Assembly (NCBI GenBank): GCA_028723145.1 | Contig: JAQYFM010000043.1 | Location: 1-17,496, forward strand | Length of the DNA: 17,496 nucleotides | From: Spirochaetales bacterium | Lineage (GTDB): Bacteria; Spirochaetota; Spirochaetia; Sphaerochaetales; Sphaerochaetaceae | Direction: 5' to 3' | In this document: positions 1 through 7,058 of the stretch, one piece after another | Position numbering within the stretch: position 1 is the first letter of the stretch | How the letters are laid out: each line of letters starts with the position of its first letter | Program-made: the position numbers and the translations under genes | The notes under the pieces: model-generated | Databases searched by the model: none | What the model was told of the DNA's origin: nothing | Seen by the model: the letters and a program-made list of their open reading frames with translations, nothing else

Positions 1-677
1 TCAATAGAGAAATACATTCGTCCAACAATAAATGTCTCTCCACTTACATTTGAGTAGCAGGTCATCAAATTATTAAGGCCTAAGTCTATAGAGAGATAGT
101 TTCCATTATCCTCCGTCATTACTCTCTCTTTTACTTCATAGATAACAATACATCTACACTCTCCCTTAGCATCAGGTGGATAGAGCTTAATCTGCTTAAT
201 GGAAGTGATGTTTTCAAATATTGGATTTGAAAGGTTTAGGTAATTATCATCAATTCCATATTCTTTATTCATAAACTCTTTCAGCTGCTTAGAGAGAGCT
301 AATCTGATATCGCATCCATTATGGACTATGGCATTTTGCATATATGTAACAGGCATCTTATCATTTTTGAATCTTGGTATATGAGGGTTATTAATTCCAC
401 CACTCTTAAGAAGAGCAAAGTAAGACTTCCAAGACTTGTCTAAAAGCTTTGCTACTTCCTGTGCTGTTTGAGATGGAAGATTTCGTGCAAAGAAGTTATC
501 CTTATGTTTCTTCTTCTGATAGTACCAATCAGGATACTCTTTTAATCCAAGTTCCTCATAGTGAAGTCTCTCATAATTAAGTACATTCCAAAGCTTAAAT
601 GCTGCGTAGCAAAGATGACCAACTATATTGGCTTCTTTCTTTTCAAGCTTAAGTTTTGTTTCCTTAACTCGTTTCAT
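1..677 (-). CDS. tnpB: TnpB, RNA-guided nuclease of an IS200/IS605-type element (partial, C-terminus off the left edge)
   Basis: The frame is open from ATG at 677 to the window edge, giving 225 residues with no stop. An in-frame TGA lies just upstream of the ATG, and GAGG sits four bases before it, so this start is well fixed. Visible landmarks are a lysine-rich N-terminus, the PRFKNDK segment (about 101-107) followed by an IRLALSK strand (about 124-130), and the first RuvC motif SIDLGLNNL (196-204), whose D198 would be the first catalytic aspartate. The remaining RuvC motifs, the zinc ribbon and the right end with its omega-RNA lie beyond the window. TnpB proteins are usually about 360-420 residues, so roughly half is present. 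Family knowledge: TnpB cuts DNA guided by RNA from the element's right end and favours element retention. No tnpA is seen upstream, so the element may carry tnpB alone or have lost tnpA. Whether the nuclease is active cannot be judged here. Confidence 0.88.
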   Translation of the reverse strand, partial: MKRVKETKLKLEKKEANIVGHLCYAAFKLWNVLNYERLHYEELGLKEYPDWYYQKKKHKDNFFARNLPSQTAQEVAKLLDKSWKSYFALLKSGGINNPHIPRFKNDKMPVTYMQNAIVHNGCDIRLALSKQLKEFMNKEYGIDDNYLNLSNPIFENITSIKQIKLYPPDAKGECRCIVIYEVKERVMTEDNGNYLSIDLGLNNLMTCYSNVSGETFIVGRMYFSI

Positions 678-795
678 ATAACCTCAAAACTGATTACTCT
701 GATTTTCTATGTTTTTTTACTATTTCAACACAGTAAGAATGATTTTATACTATATGAGCAAGTTCTGTAATGAACAAGATTTATCTTCATAATTT

Positions 796-823
796 ATTAT
801 ATCACATGCATATGTTTTAGCAA
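796..823 (-). promoter_or_regulatory. Probable sigma-70 promoter for tnpB
   Basis: On the minus strand TTGCTA (818-823) is separated by 16 bases from a perfect TATAAT (796-801). The TATAAT is preceded by TGA, making an extended -10. Transcription would start near 789, leaving a leader of about 110 bases before the tnpB ATG. A second, weaker pair (TTGTTC at 772-777, 17 bases, TATAGT at 749-754) lies closer to the gene. Confidence 0.5.
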
Positions 824-843
824 TTACTATTTTGTGCTTTCAT

Positions 844-875
844 CTCGGTAATTGAATTACCTAGGATTCCCGCTT
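844..875 (-). repeat. Hairpin with an IS605-like end motif at the pectate lyase breakpoint
   Basis: Read on the minus strand, AAGCGGGAATCC (864-875) runs into a hairpin made of GGTAAT and ATTACC (856-861 and 847-852) around a 3-base loop, extended by two more pairs past a mismatch. A CGGGAA-CC block followed by a short subterminal hairpin is, from memory, typical of IS605/OrfB element ends. The pectate lyase frame meets its stop codon exactly where this motif begins. I cannot decide whether it is the left end of the neighbouring tnpB element or the right end of a lost one. Confidence 0.35.
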
Positions 876-1122
876 AATATCCTAAATCTATTACACCACC
901 CACTTCAAAAACAACAAGTCTAGGTCCTTCTGCTTCAATAGCTTCTTTAAAAGATCCTGGACCATCTGAATTTAAATTGGTAACTTTAATAATTCTACCA
1001 TCTAATCCACCTCGTGTTTGAGTTCCATATCCCTCTAATTGAGTGTTAACCTCTCTAGCTCCTTGAGCAAAAACAACTGAACAAATTAATAATACTATTA
1101 AAATTGATAGTACTTGTTTCAT
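874..1122 (-). pseudogene. Truncated secreted pectate lyase (PL1 family), N-terminal stump
   Basis: The 82-residue frame begins with a signal peptide (MKQVLSILIVLLICSVVFAQ, cleavage likely after VFA). It continues into the hallmark start of PL1 pectate lyases: EGYGTQTRGGLDG (about 30-42), KVTNLNSDGPGSFKEAIEA (46-64), then GPRLVVFEVGGVIDL. In intact enzymes this is followed by the ITIAGQTAP segment and several hundred residues of parallel beta-helix carrying the active site. None of that appears downstream in any frame, so the gene is physically truncated rather than frameshifted. A strong ribosome site (GGAGG, five bases before ATG) remains, so the stump could still be translated and exported, but it cannot be catalytic. 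The break coincides with the hairpin at 844-875 and the tnpB element, which suggests disruption by a mobile element. Confidence 0.82.
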
Positions 1123-1417
1123 AATTCCTCCTTTTTGTTTTATTTTCTAACAAAAATAGAGGAATCAGAAAGAGACAATATTAAATCAAATATGACAGAT
1201 TTTTAAAATATATCATTTGTTAAATATATAAATTGATGATGATGACAATTTTTTCTTATTCCATTTATTCTTATTACAAATACTACTTTTTGTAACAAAA
1301 ATTAAAAATTGTTTTATTATTAGCTTCGCAGATTATTATCTAATAAATAATTAACAAAATTAAAATAGTTACTACTATCAATTGACTTTTTTTAAAACAA
1401 ATATCATTTTTCATTAT
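1123..1417. other. Divergent intergenic region between pectate lyase stump and activase operon
   Basis: This is very AT-rich and has no credible gene. It must hold promoters for both directions. A minus-strand TTGTCA near 1249 is a possible -35 for the pectate lyase, and TTGACT at 1382-1387 is a possible -35 for the activase, but neither has a convincing -10 at normal spacing. An inverted repeat is listed separately. Confidence 0.5.
1274..1295. promoter_or_regulatory. Inverted repeat, possible operator
   Basis: TTACAAA (1274-1280) and TTTGTAA (1289-1295) form a perfect 7-base inverted repeat with an 8-base centre. It lies between two divergent genes, about 120 bases before the activase start and 150 before the pectate lyase start. 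Size and symmetry suit a dimeric regulator, but in such AT-rich DNA chance is a real alternative. Confidence 0.25.
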
Positions 1418-4327
1418 ATGTTGCATTTAGGTATTGATGTAGGTTCGACTACAATAAAAGTAGTTTTACTAGATAATAATTACAATATTCTTTATTCAGA
1501 TTATCAAAGACACTTTTCTATGATAAGAGAAAAAAGTGCCGAGATGCTATCCCTTCTTAAGCCATATACAACAGATGAAAAGATAACAATTTCAATCTCT
1601 GGATCTGCCGGTATGGGGGTTGCGAGTGAATGTAATATTAACTTTGTTCAAGAGGTATACGCTACAAGAGTTGCAGCTAAAAAATATATTCCTGATACTG
1701 ATACAATTATTGAACTAGGTGGAGAGGATGCAAAAATACTCTTTCTTTCAAACGGCTTAGAGGTAAGAATGAATGGAACCTGTGCTGGAGGCACTGGAGC
1801 ATTCATCGACCAAATGGCAACATTATTAGGTATTGGACGTGATGAAGTCGATTACTACTCAAAAAAATCTACTCAAGTATACACAATTGCATCTCGCTGT
1901 GGTGTATTTGCCAAGTCTGATATACAACCATTAATTAACCAAGGTGCAAAGGTTGAAGATATTGCATCTTCTATTTTACTTGCTGTAGTAAACCAAACAA
2001 TTGCTGGATTAGCACAAGGTAGAAAGATTGAAGGAAAGGTATTATACCTTGGAGGACCTTTAACATTTTTATCACGCTTAAGATACTTCTTTGATAAAGA
2101 GCTAAATCTTACAGGAATTTGCCCTGAAAACTCCCTTTATTACGTTGCATTAGGCTCTGCCCTATCTCCTTCTGATACAATATTAACTCTTGATGAATGT
2201 ATCAATTTAATAAAAAGCTACAGTGGAAAAGGAAACTATAACCAGCTTCCTCCACTATTTAATAATGACAAAGAGTATCAAGAATTCTCTAACCGCCATA
2301 AAATGGCAACTGTTGAATCAATTAATCCTAATAACTATGTTGGAGATGCCTATTTAGGTATTGATTCAGGGTCTACCACAATTAAGATGTGTTTAATAAC
2401 TATCGATGGTAAATTGTTACTTACACGATATTCACCTAATAATGGAAACCCAATTCAAGCAGTTACATCTTTTCTTAAAACTCTCTACTCTGATTACCCA
2501 TTTATCCATATTAGAGCTGCAGCCTCAACAGGCTATGGAGAGGATTTACTAAAGACAGCTTTTAAACTCGATTACTCTTTGGTAGAAACTCAAGCACACT
2601 TTTTAGGTGCAAAATTCTTCCGTCCTGATGTTGATTTTATTATCGATATCGGTGGACAAGATATTAAGTGCTTCAAGATTAGAGATCAAGCAATTGATGA
2701 TATCTTCTTAAATGAAGCTTGTTCTTCTGGATGTGGGTCTTTTTTACAAACATTTGCTCAAGCAATGGGTAAAAGTGTATCAGAGTTTGCTTCTCTTGCA
2801 ATAAAGTCAAAAAACCCAGTAGAGCTCGGTTCAAGATGTACAGTCTTTATGAATTCTTCTGTTAAGCAAGCTCAAAAGGATGGAGCTTTAATTGAAGATA
2901 TCTCAGCGGGCTTAGCAATAAGTGTTGTAAAAAATGCAATATATAAAGTAATTAGAGCACCTGGAGCCGATGCTCTTGGCAAAAATATCGTTTGCCAAGG
3001 TGGAACATTCTTAAATGATGCAGTACTAAGAGCCTTTGAAATAGAAATGAATAGAGAAGTCATTAGACCTAATATTGCAGGTCTAATGGGTGCCTTTGGA
3101 TGTGCTCTATATGCTCAAAAAAGAGCAATTAAAGATGATAAGAAGGAAAGCACAATACTAAGTAGTGAGGAACTTGATGAATTTACACATAAAGTTTCTA
3201 ACATCAATTGTAATGGATGTACGAACCACTGCTTATTAACAATTAATAGCTTTAGAGATAGAAAGCTAATTAGTGGAAATAGGTGTGAAAGACCACTTTC
3301 CAAGAAAAACAATAATAGCTGTGAAGAGTTAAATTTATATAAATATAAACAGGAATTACTATATTCTTACATTGATAGAGAAAGTAATAATCCTAATGGT
3401 AAGACTATTGGACTTCCTCTTGCGCTTGGTCTTTACGAACTTCTTCCATTTTATTATACCCTATTTGAAAACCTTGGCTTTAAGGTAGTAGTAAGTGGAA
3501 AATCCTCTAGAAGCGTATATATTAAGGGACAAAATAGTATCCCAAGTGATACCGTATGCTTTCCTGCAAAATTAATGCATGGTCATATTGAGCTTCTAAA
3601 AGAAAAAAAAGTCGATATGATTTTCATTCCATGCTCAACTTATAATATCGATGAGAAAAAAGGTACAAATCACTTCAACTGCCCTGTAGTTGCCTATTAT
3701 GGTGAAGTTATTAGAGCAAACCAAGATGTAAATGATATTAAATTAATTACACCTTATCTTGCTCTAGATAATAAAACACACCTAATTAAACGCATAAGTG
3801 AAGTCTTTGGTTTCAAAAAGAATGTAGTAAAAAAAGCTGTAGAAAAAGCGTATTTAGAATTAAATGACTACCATAATAAGGTAAGTCAAAAAGCTGAAGA
3901 ACTAATTGATACTGCTAGAAAAGAAAATAGAAGGATAATGGTTATTGCTGGAAGGCCATATCATGTTGATGAAGAAACAAACCATGGTATCGATAGACTT
4001 CTCACTAGCTTAGGTTGCTGTGTAATTACAGAAGATGTTGTTAGTCCTAAAGTGAATAAGGAAAAGGTTAATGTATTAAATCAATGGACTTATCATGCAA
4101 GACTATATGATGCAGCTAGATATATTTCTACCCAACCTGATATGGACTTGATTCAGTTTGTATCATTTGGCTGTGGTCTTGATGCTGTTACTACTGACGA
4201 AGTTAGATCTATCTTAAGAGAAAATGATAAGATTTATACTCAAATTAAAATTGATGAAATTACAAATGTTGGGGCTGTAAAAATTAGAATACGATCACTT
4301 CTTGCAGCATTGGAGGATAGAAAATGA
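1418..4327 (+). CDS. Double acyl-CoA dehydratase activase (two BadF/HgdC-type ATPase domains plus DUF2229-like region)
   Basis: Residue numbers count from ATG at 1418 (969 residues). This start puts the first phosphate loop at the very N-terminus, as usual in the family; a TTG at 1382 would add 12 unlikely residues. Domain 1 (about 2-248) has GIDVGSTTIK (5-14), GGED (101-104), and cysteines C122 (GTCAGGTG) and C161 (SRCGVF), the positions that ligate the dimer-bridging [4Fe-4S] cluster in HgdC. Domain 2 (about 312-567) repeats this with GIDSGSTTIK (314-323), GGQD (412-415), C435/C439 and C474. A cysteine cluster follows (C598, C601, C605, C623), then a DUF2229-like region from about 664, and a dehydratase-like C-terminus with FGCGLDAVTTDE (917-928). 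Activases couple ATP hydrolysis to low-potential electron transfer into a dehydratase. The substrate of this large subfamily is unknown to me. No Shine-Dalgarno is visible. The partner gene overlaps by four bases. Confidence 0.88.
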   Translation: MLHLGIDVGSTTIKVVLLDNNYNILYSDYQRHFSMIREKSAEMLSLLKPYTTDEKITISISGSAGMGVASECNINFVQEVYATRVAAKKYIPDTDTIIELGGEDAKILFLSNGLEVRMNGTCAGGTGAFIDQMATLLGIGRDEVDYYSKKSTQVYTIASRCGVFAKSDIQPLINQGAKVEDIASSILLAVVNQTIAGLAQGRKIEGKVLYLGGPLTFLSRLRYFFDKELNLTGICPENSLYYVALGSALSPSDTILTLDECINLIKSYSGKGNYNQLPPLFNNDKEYQEFSNRHKMATVESINPNNYVGDAYLGIDSGSTTIKMCLITIDGKLLLTRYSPNNGNPIQAVTSFLKTLYSDYPFIHIRAAASTGYGEDLLKTAFKLDYSLVETQAHFLGAKFFRPDVDFIIDIGGQDIKCFKIRDQAIDDIFLNEACSSGCGSFLQTFAQAMGKSVSEFASLAIKSKNPVELGSRCTVFMNSSVKQAQKDGALIEDISAGLAISVVKNAIYKVIRAPGADALGKNIVCQGGTFLNDAVLRAFEIEMNREVIRPNIAGLMGAFGCALYAQKRAIKDDKKESTILSSEELDEFTHKVSNINCNGCTNHCLLTINSFRDRKLISGNRCERPLSKKNNNSCEELNLYKYKQELLYSYIDRESNNPNGKTIGLPLALGLYELLPFYYTLFENLGFKVVVSGKSSRSVYIKGQNSIPSDTVCFPAKLMHGHIELLKEKKVDMIFIPCSTYNIDEKKGTNHFNCPVVAYYGEVIRANQDVNDIKLITPYLALDNKTHLIKRISEVFGFKKNVVKKAVEKAYLELNDYHNKVSQKAEELIDTARKENRRIMVIAGRPYHVDEETNHGIDRLLTSLGCCVITEDVVSPKVNKEKVNVLNQWTYHARLYDAARYISTQPDMDLIQFVSFGCGLDAVTTDEVRSILRENDKIYTQIKIDEITNVGAVKIRIRSLLAALEDRK

Positions 4328-5568
4328 GTGTTCCATTTACTAAAGAAATGAAAAAGGATTACACAATTTTAATTCCTAACATGTCTCCTATCCACTTTGA
4401 GATAATGAAAGCACCATTCGCTCTCAACGGTTATAAATGTATTTTATTAAATAATACCTCACATAACGTTATTGAAGAGGGGTTAAGATATGTGCATAAC
4501 GATATGTGCTACCCTGCTCTTTTAGTTATTGGTCAGATGATCGATGCAATAAAAAGAGGTATTGCAGACCCCAATAAGTGTGCACTTATTATTACTCAAA
4601 CAGGAGGTGGCTGTAGAGCAAGTAATTACTACTACCTTTTAGTTAAAGCTCTTGAAAAGGCAGGATATCCTCAAATACCTGTCATTAGCTTAAATTTCCA
4701 AGGTATGAATAGTAATCCAGGCTTTAAGATTACCCTTCCGATATTAGCACAAGCTTTCACAGGCTTACTTTATGGCGATATGCTAATGATGTTATCACAT
4801 CAGGTTAGACCTTATGAGAAAAATAAAGGTGAAACAGATAAACTTGTTAAAGCTTGGCAAGAAAAACTAACCTCTCTATATATGAATAATAGAGGCTACT
4901 TTGGCTCTAATTTAAAGAAAAACTTTAACAAAATGAGTGATGACTTCAAAGCAATTGAAGTAAAAGATGAAAAGAAAGTTAAGGTTGGCGTTGTTGGTGA
5001 AATATATATGAAATATGCACCACTTGGCAATAATAATCTTGAAGCCTTTTTGGAAGAGGAAGGTTGTGAAGTAATGCTTCCTCCAATGCTTGGATTCTTC
5101 TTGTATGGTTTTAGTAATAGTATCAAGGATAATGAATACTATGGTAGAAAGCCTCTTTATGCCTTCTTTATGAAGCATATAGCACTTCCATACCTACAAA
5201 CCTATGAGAAGGCTCTGGCTAATGCATTAGAGAGAAATGGCTTTAAATCTCCTGCCCTGCTAAAAGATTTACAAAAGAATGCAGATGGTATTATTGATAC
5301 AGGATGTAAGATGGGTGAAGGTTGGTTATTAACAGCTGAAATGGTTGAACTAATTGAGAAAGGATACTCTAATATTGTTTGTACTCAACCATTTGGTTGT
5401 CTACCAAACCACATTGTTGCAAAGGGCATGATTAGGCCATTAAAGGAAAAATATCCACTAAGCAATATTGTACCTATCGATTATGATCCTTCTGCAACAA
5501 GAGTTAACCAAGAAAACAGAATAAAATTAATGTTAGCAGTGGCAAGAGAAAATCTTAACACCAAATAA
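4324..5568 (+). CDS. 2-hydroxyacyl-CoA dehydratase-like Fe-S protein, partner of the double activase
   Basis: The 414-residue protein starts at an ATG whose ATGA overlaps the activase stop, so the two are translationally coupled. It resembles the dehydratase D-component-like half that in many Firmicutes and related anaerobes is fused to the double activase as one polypeptide of roughly 1,400 residues (recalled, not searched). Candidate cluster ligands sit in conserved-looking settings: C62 (NDMCYP), C97 (TGGGCRASN), C328 (DTGCKMGEG), C353 and C359 (CTQPFGCLPNH). The protein has no signal peptide or membrane segment, so it should be cytoplasmic. By analogy it would hold Fe-S clusters that receive electrons from the ATPase domains. 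No CoA-transferase, acyl-CoA dehydrogenase or 2-hydroxyacid dehydrogenase lies nearby, so a fermentative 2-hydroxyglutarate pathway is not supported by context. Confidence 0.85.
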   Translation: MSVPFTKEMKKDYTILIPNMSPIHFEIMKAPFALNGYKCILLNNTSHNVIEEGLRYVHNDMCYPALLVIGQMIDAIKRGIADPNKCALIITQTGGGCRASNYYYLLVKALEKAGYPQIPVISLNFQGMNSNPGFKITLPILAQAFTGLLYGDMLMMLSHQVRPYEKNKGETDKLVKAWQEKLTSLYMNNRGYFGSNLKKNFNKMSDDFKAIEVKDEKKVKVGVVGEIYMKYAPLGNNNLEAFLEEEGCEVMLPPMLGFFLYGFSNSIKDNEYYGRKPLYAFFMKHIALPYLQTYEKALANALERNGFKSPALLKDLQKNADGIIDTGCKMGEGWLLTAEMVELIEKGYSNIVCTQPFGCLPNHIVAKGMIRPLKEKYPLSNIVPIDYDPSATRVNQENRIKLMLAVARENLNTK

Positions 5569-5591
5569 TTTTTGATTATATAATATTTTGC

Positions 5592-5621
5592 TTGACTATT
5601 GTTATTTTATAAACAAATAAT
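5592..5621 (+). promoter_or_regulatory. Promoter-like sequence pointing into a gene-free region
   Basis: TTGACT (5592-5597) and AATAAT (5616-5621) each match the sigma-70 consensus at five of six positions and are 18 bases apart. A start near 5628 is predicted. No plus-strand gene follows before the window turns to minus-strand genes, so the product would be a short non-coding RNA. Confidence 0.4.
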
Positions 5622-5627
5622 AAATGT

Positions 5628-5700
5628 GTAGTTTTGTAGACCATTCCGGGTTTGCACCTCCTTAGGCTGGTAGATGAGAGATGCCAGCCTTTATTATCTT
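5628..5700 (+). ncRNA. Candidate small RNA carrying an anti-Shine-Dalgarno motif
   Basis: Between the promoter-like sequence and a strong hairpin lie about 35 bases that are noticeably richer in G and C than the surroundings. They end in CACCTCCTT (5655-5663), which is identical to the core of the 16S rRNA 3' tail. The motif directly abuts a perfect 7-base stem (AGGCTGG 5664-5670, CCAGCCT 5684-5690) followed by a T-rich tract, which fits a terminator. The layout of a C-rich single-stranded seed before the terminator is familiar from regulatory RNAs that block ribosome sites. The complementary strand reads as a Shine-Dalgarno (AAGGAGG) ahead of a 22-codon frame, a less likely alternative because the spacing is about 12 bases. 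No known RNA family was recognised. Confidence 0.33.
5664..5700 (+). terminator. Hairpin with T-rich tail, likely terminator
   Basis: The stem AGGCTGG/CCAGCCT (7 perfect pairs, 13-base loop) is followed by a run containing seven Ts in eleven bases. It would end both the candidate small RNA and read-through from the activase operon. Confidence 0.5.
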
Positions 5701-5719
5701 AAAAAGATAATGAAACAAC

Positions 5720-5744
5720 AACCCACCAAGACAATTGGTGAGTT
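5720..5744. terminator. Bidirectional hairpin terminator between convergent operons
   Basis: AACCCACCAA (5720-5729) pairs with TTGGTGAGTT (5735-5744) around a 5-base loop, a 10-pair stem with one mismatched C-A position (a G-T wobble on the minus strand). It lies 23 bases past the stop of the minus-strand operon, where the minus-strand copy is followed by a T-rich stretch, and it also faces the plus-strand operon. A second small stem (ATTATCTT/AAGATAAT, 5693-5711) sits beside it. Confidence 0.55.
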
Positions 5745-5767
5745 TGTTATCAACATATTAGCTTTTA

Positions 5768-7057
5768 TTAGAAATCTGTAACTACATGAAAGTATATATT
5801 TGAGCGATACCTACCTGCTGAAAGATCTTCAACATTACCTTTAATCCTTAACAGAATTTCGCCATCATCATGGACTCTAACAAGATCATTACTAGTATTA
5901 GAACCTTTTTCTATAGATGTTTCTGCTTGCAATGCTTTTGTTAAAGTACCTCTTATCGTAGAATAGTTATCAGTTCCACCAAACCAACGAATTTCTTTAT
6001 CCGCGGTTATACTTTTTAATCCAACCTCATAAGTTACTGAGTTATACTTATTTTCAGATGAAACAGGCTGCCCAGAGATTGGACTTACGTATTTTAATAA
6101 AAATGGATCTAAACTTTTACTACCATCAGGACTTGAAGAGACAAAGAAATATGCTTTTGCATTCTTATTACCATTTCTCTTACTATTTGTAGTGTAATAA
6201 TAGTTACCAATTGTTGCGTAATTACTTTCACTATCATTAGATGGCTTAAGTCCTTTTATTTCAAAGCTATTTGCGTTAGCATTTGGAGCTACTGTAATAC
6301 TAGATGTAAATCCAGAAGTATTAGAACTTCCTAATGGATTATTAATATAGTATCCTTGAAGATTATAAGTATAGTTACCACCACCTCCTACATTTACAGT
6401 AAAGGAAGATGTATAAACACTATCTGAGGATATCAAATACCCATAGAATCTATCATCATTATTGGTTATATCACTACCGTTTTGAGTAATTAATCCTGTG
6501 TCCTTATTAACAAATGGATCTAATACAAGTATGACATCTAGCCATGCTGATATTATTTTATTGCCATTATAATACTCAGATCCATCTGTTGCAGGTAATG
6601 TAACAGATGCAGTAATTTCACCATTTGATGGTGCATTAACTTGTCTACCAAGATGTTGAACAGTAGTTATTGTCCTGTGATTAGAACCTTGTCCTTCAAA
6701 GGCTGCTCTAACAACTAAATCTATACCAAAAGGCCTTTTATATCTTGTATCAGTTCCATTTAAAATGTAGTACCAATCTTGTCCTGTAAAGGTAAAGGTT
6801 ACTGGTGTTTTATCCTTTGAGCCTTCAACACCAATAACACAAATAATTTGGTTATCATGATACATACCGTAATCAGTAGCACCATCATTAGCACTACCGC
6901 TTCCCCAGATAGCATTGTCATAATGATGAATATATTTTGTAGTAGATAAATCAACATTAAAGCATGCTGAAAATTGCTCCATAAAGTATTGAGCCTCAGC
7001 AAAAATAGGAAGTATTAAGACTAATATTAAAAATAAAATGCAAAATAGTTTTTTCAT
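5768..7057 (-). CDS. Secreted beta-rich protein, fifth and largest gene of the secreted-protein operon
   Basis: The start is ATG at 7057, preceded by AGGAG at good distance; a GTG six codons upstream lies inside the previous gene. Only one base separates it from that gene's stop, so the two are coupled. The 429-residue product begins MKKLFCILFLILVLILPIFA, a clear Sec signal peptide with cleavage after IFA or AEA. The mature part is rich in Ser, Asn, Thr, Gly and Tyr, has many short alternating hydrophobic strands, no further membrane segment and no lipobox. It ends in a strand pattern (AGRYRSNIYFHVV) also seen in the four smaller neighbours. At about twice their length it could hold two or more beta-sandwich domains; a glycine-rich turn (VNVGGGGNY) falls near the middle. 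I do not recognise the family. A surface adhesin or a terminal subunit of an assembled structure is a guess from context. Confidence 0.78.
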   Translation of the reverse strand: MKKLFCILFLILVLILPIFAEAQYFMEQFSACFNVDLSTTKYIHHYDNAIWGSGSANDGATDYGMYHDNQIICVIGVEGSKDKTPVTFTFTGQDWYYILNGTDTRYKRPFGIDLVVRAAFEGQGSNHRTITTVQHLGRQVNAPSNGEITASVTLPATDGSEYYNGNKIISAWLDVILVLDPFVNKDTGLITQNGSDITNNDDRFYGYLISSDSVYTSSFTVNVGGGGNYTYNLQGYYINNPLGSSNTSGFTSSITVAPNANANSFEIKGLKPSNDSESNYATIGNYYYTTNSKRNGNKNAKAYFFVSSSPDGSKSLDPFLLKYVSPISGQPVSSENKYNSVTYEVGLKSITADKEIRWFGGTDNYSTIRGTLTKALQAETSIEKGSNTSNDLVRVHDDGEILLRIKGNVEDLSAGRYRSNIYFHVVTDF

Positions 7058-7058
7058 A

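Noticed and set aside
561..770. 69-codon plus-strand frame
   Set aside because: It lies antisense across the tnpB start and its promoter; composition is that of an AT-rich shadow frame and it has no ribosome site.
2872..3312. Minus-strand frames of 63 and 65 codons inside the activase gene
   Set aside because: They are shadows of a well-conserved protein on the other strand.
4896..5178. Two overlapping minus-strand frames within the dehydratase-like gene
   Set aside because: They are antisense to a clear coding sequence with conserved cysteine motifs and match no pattern of their own.
5576..5644. 22-codon minus-strand frame preceded by AAGGAGG
   Set aside because: The spacing from ribosome site to ATG is about 12 bases, the peptide has no recognisable character, and the plus-strand reading has a better promoter and hairpin. 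It is kept only as an alternative.
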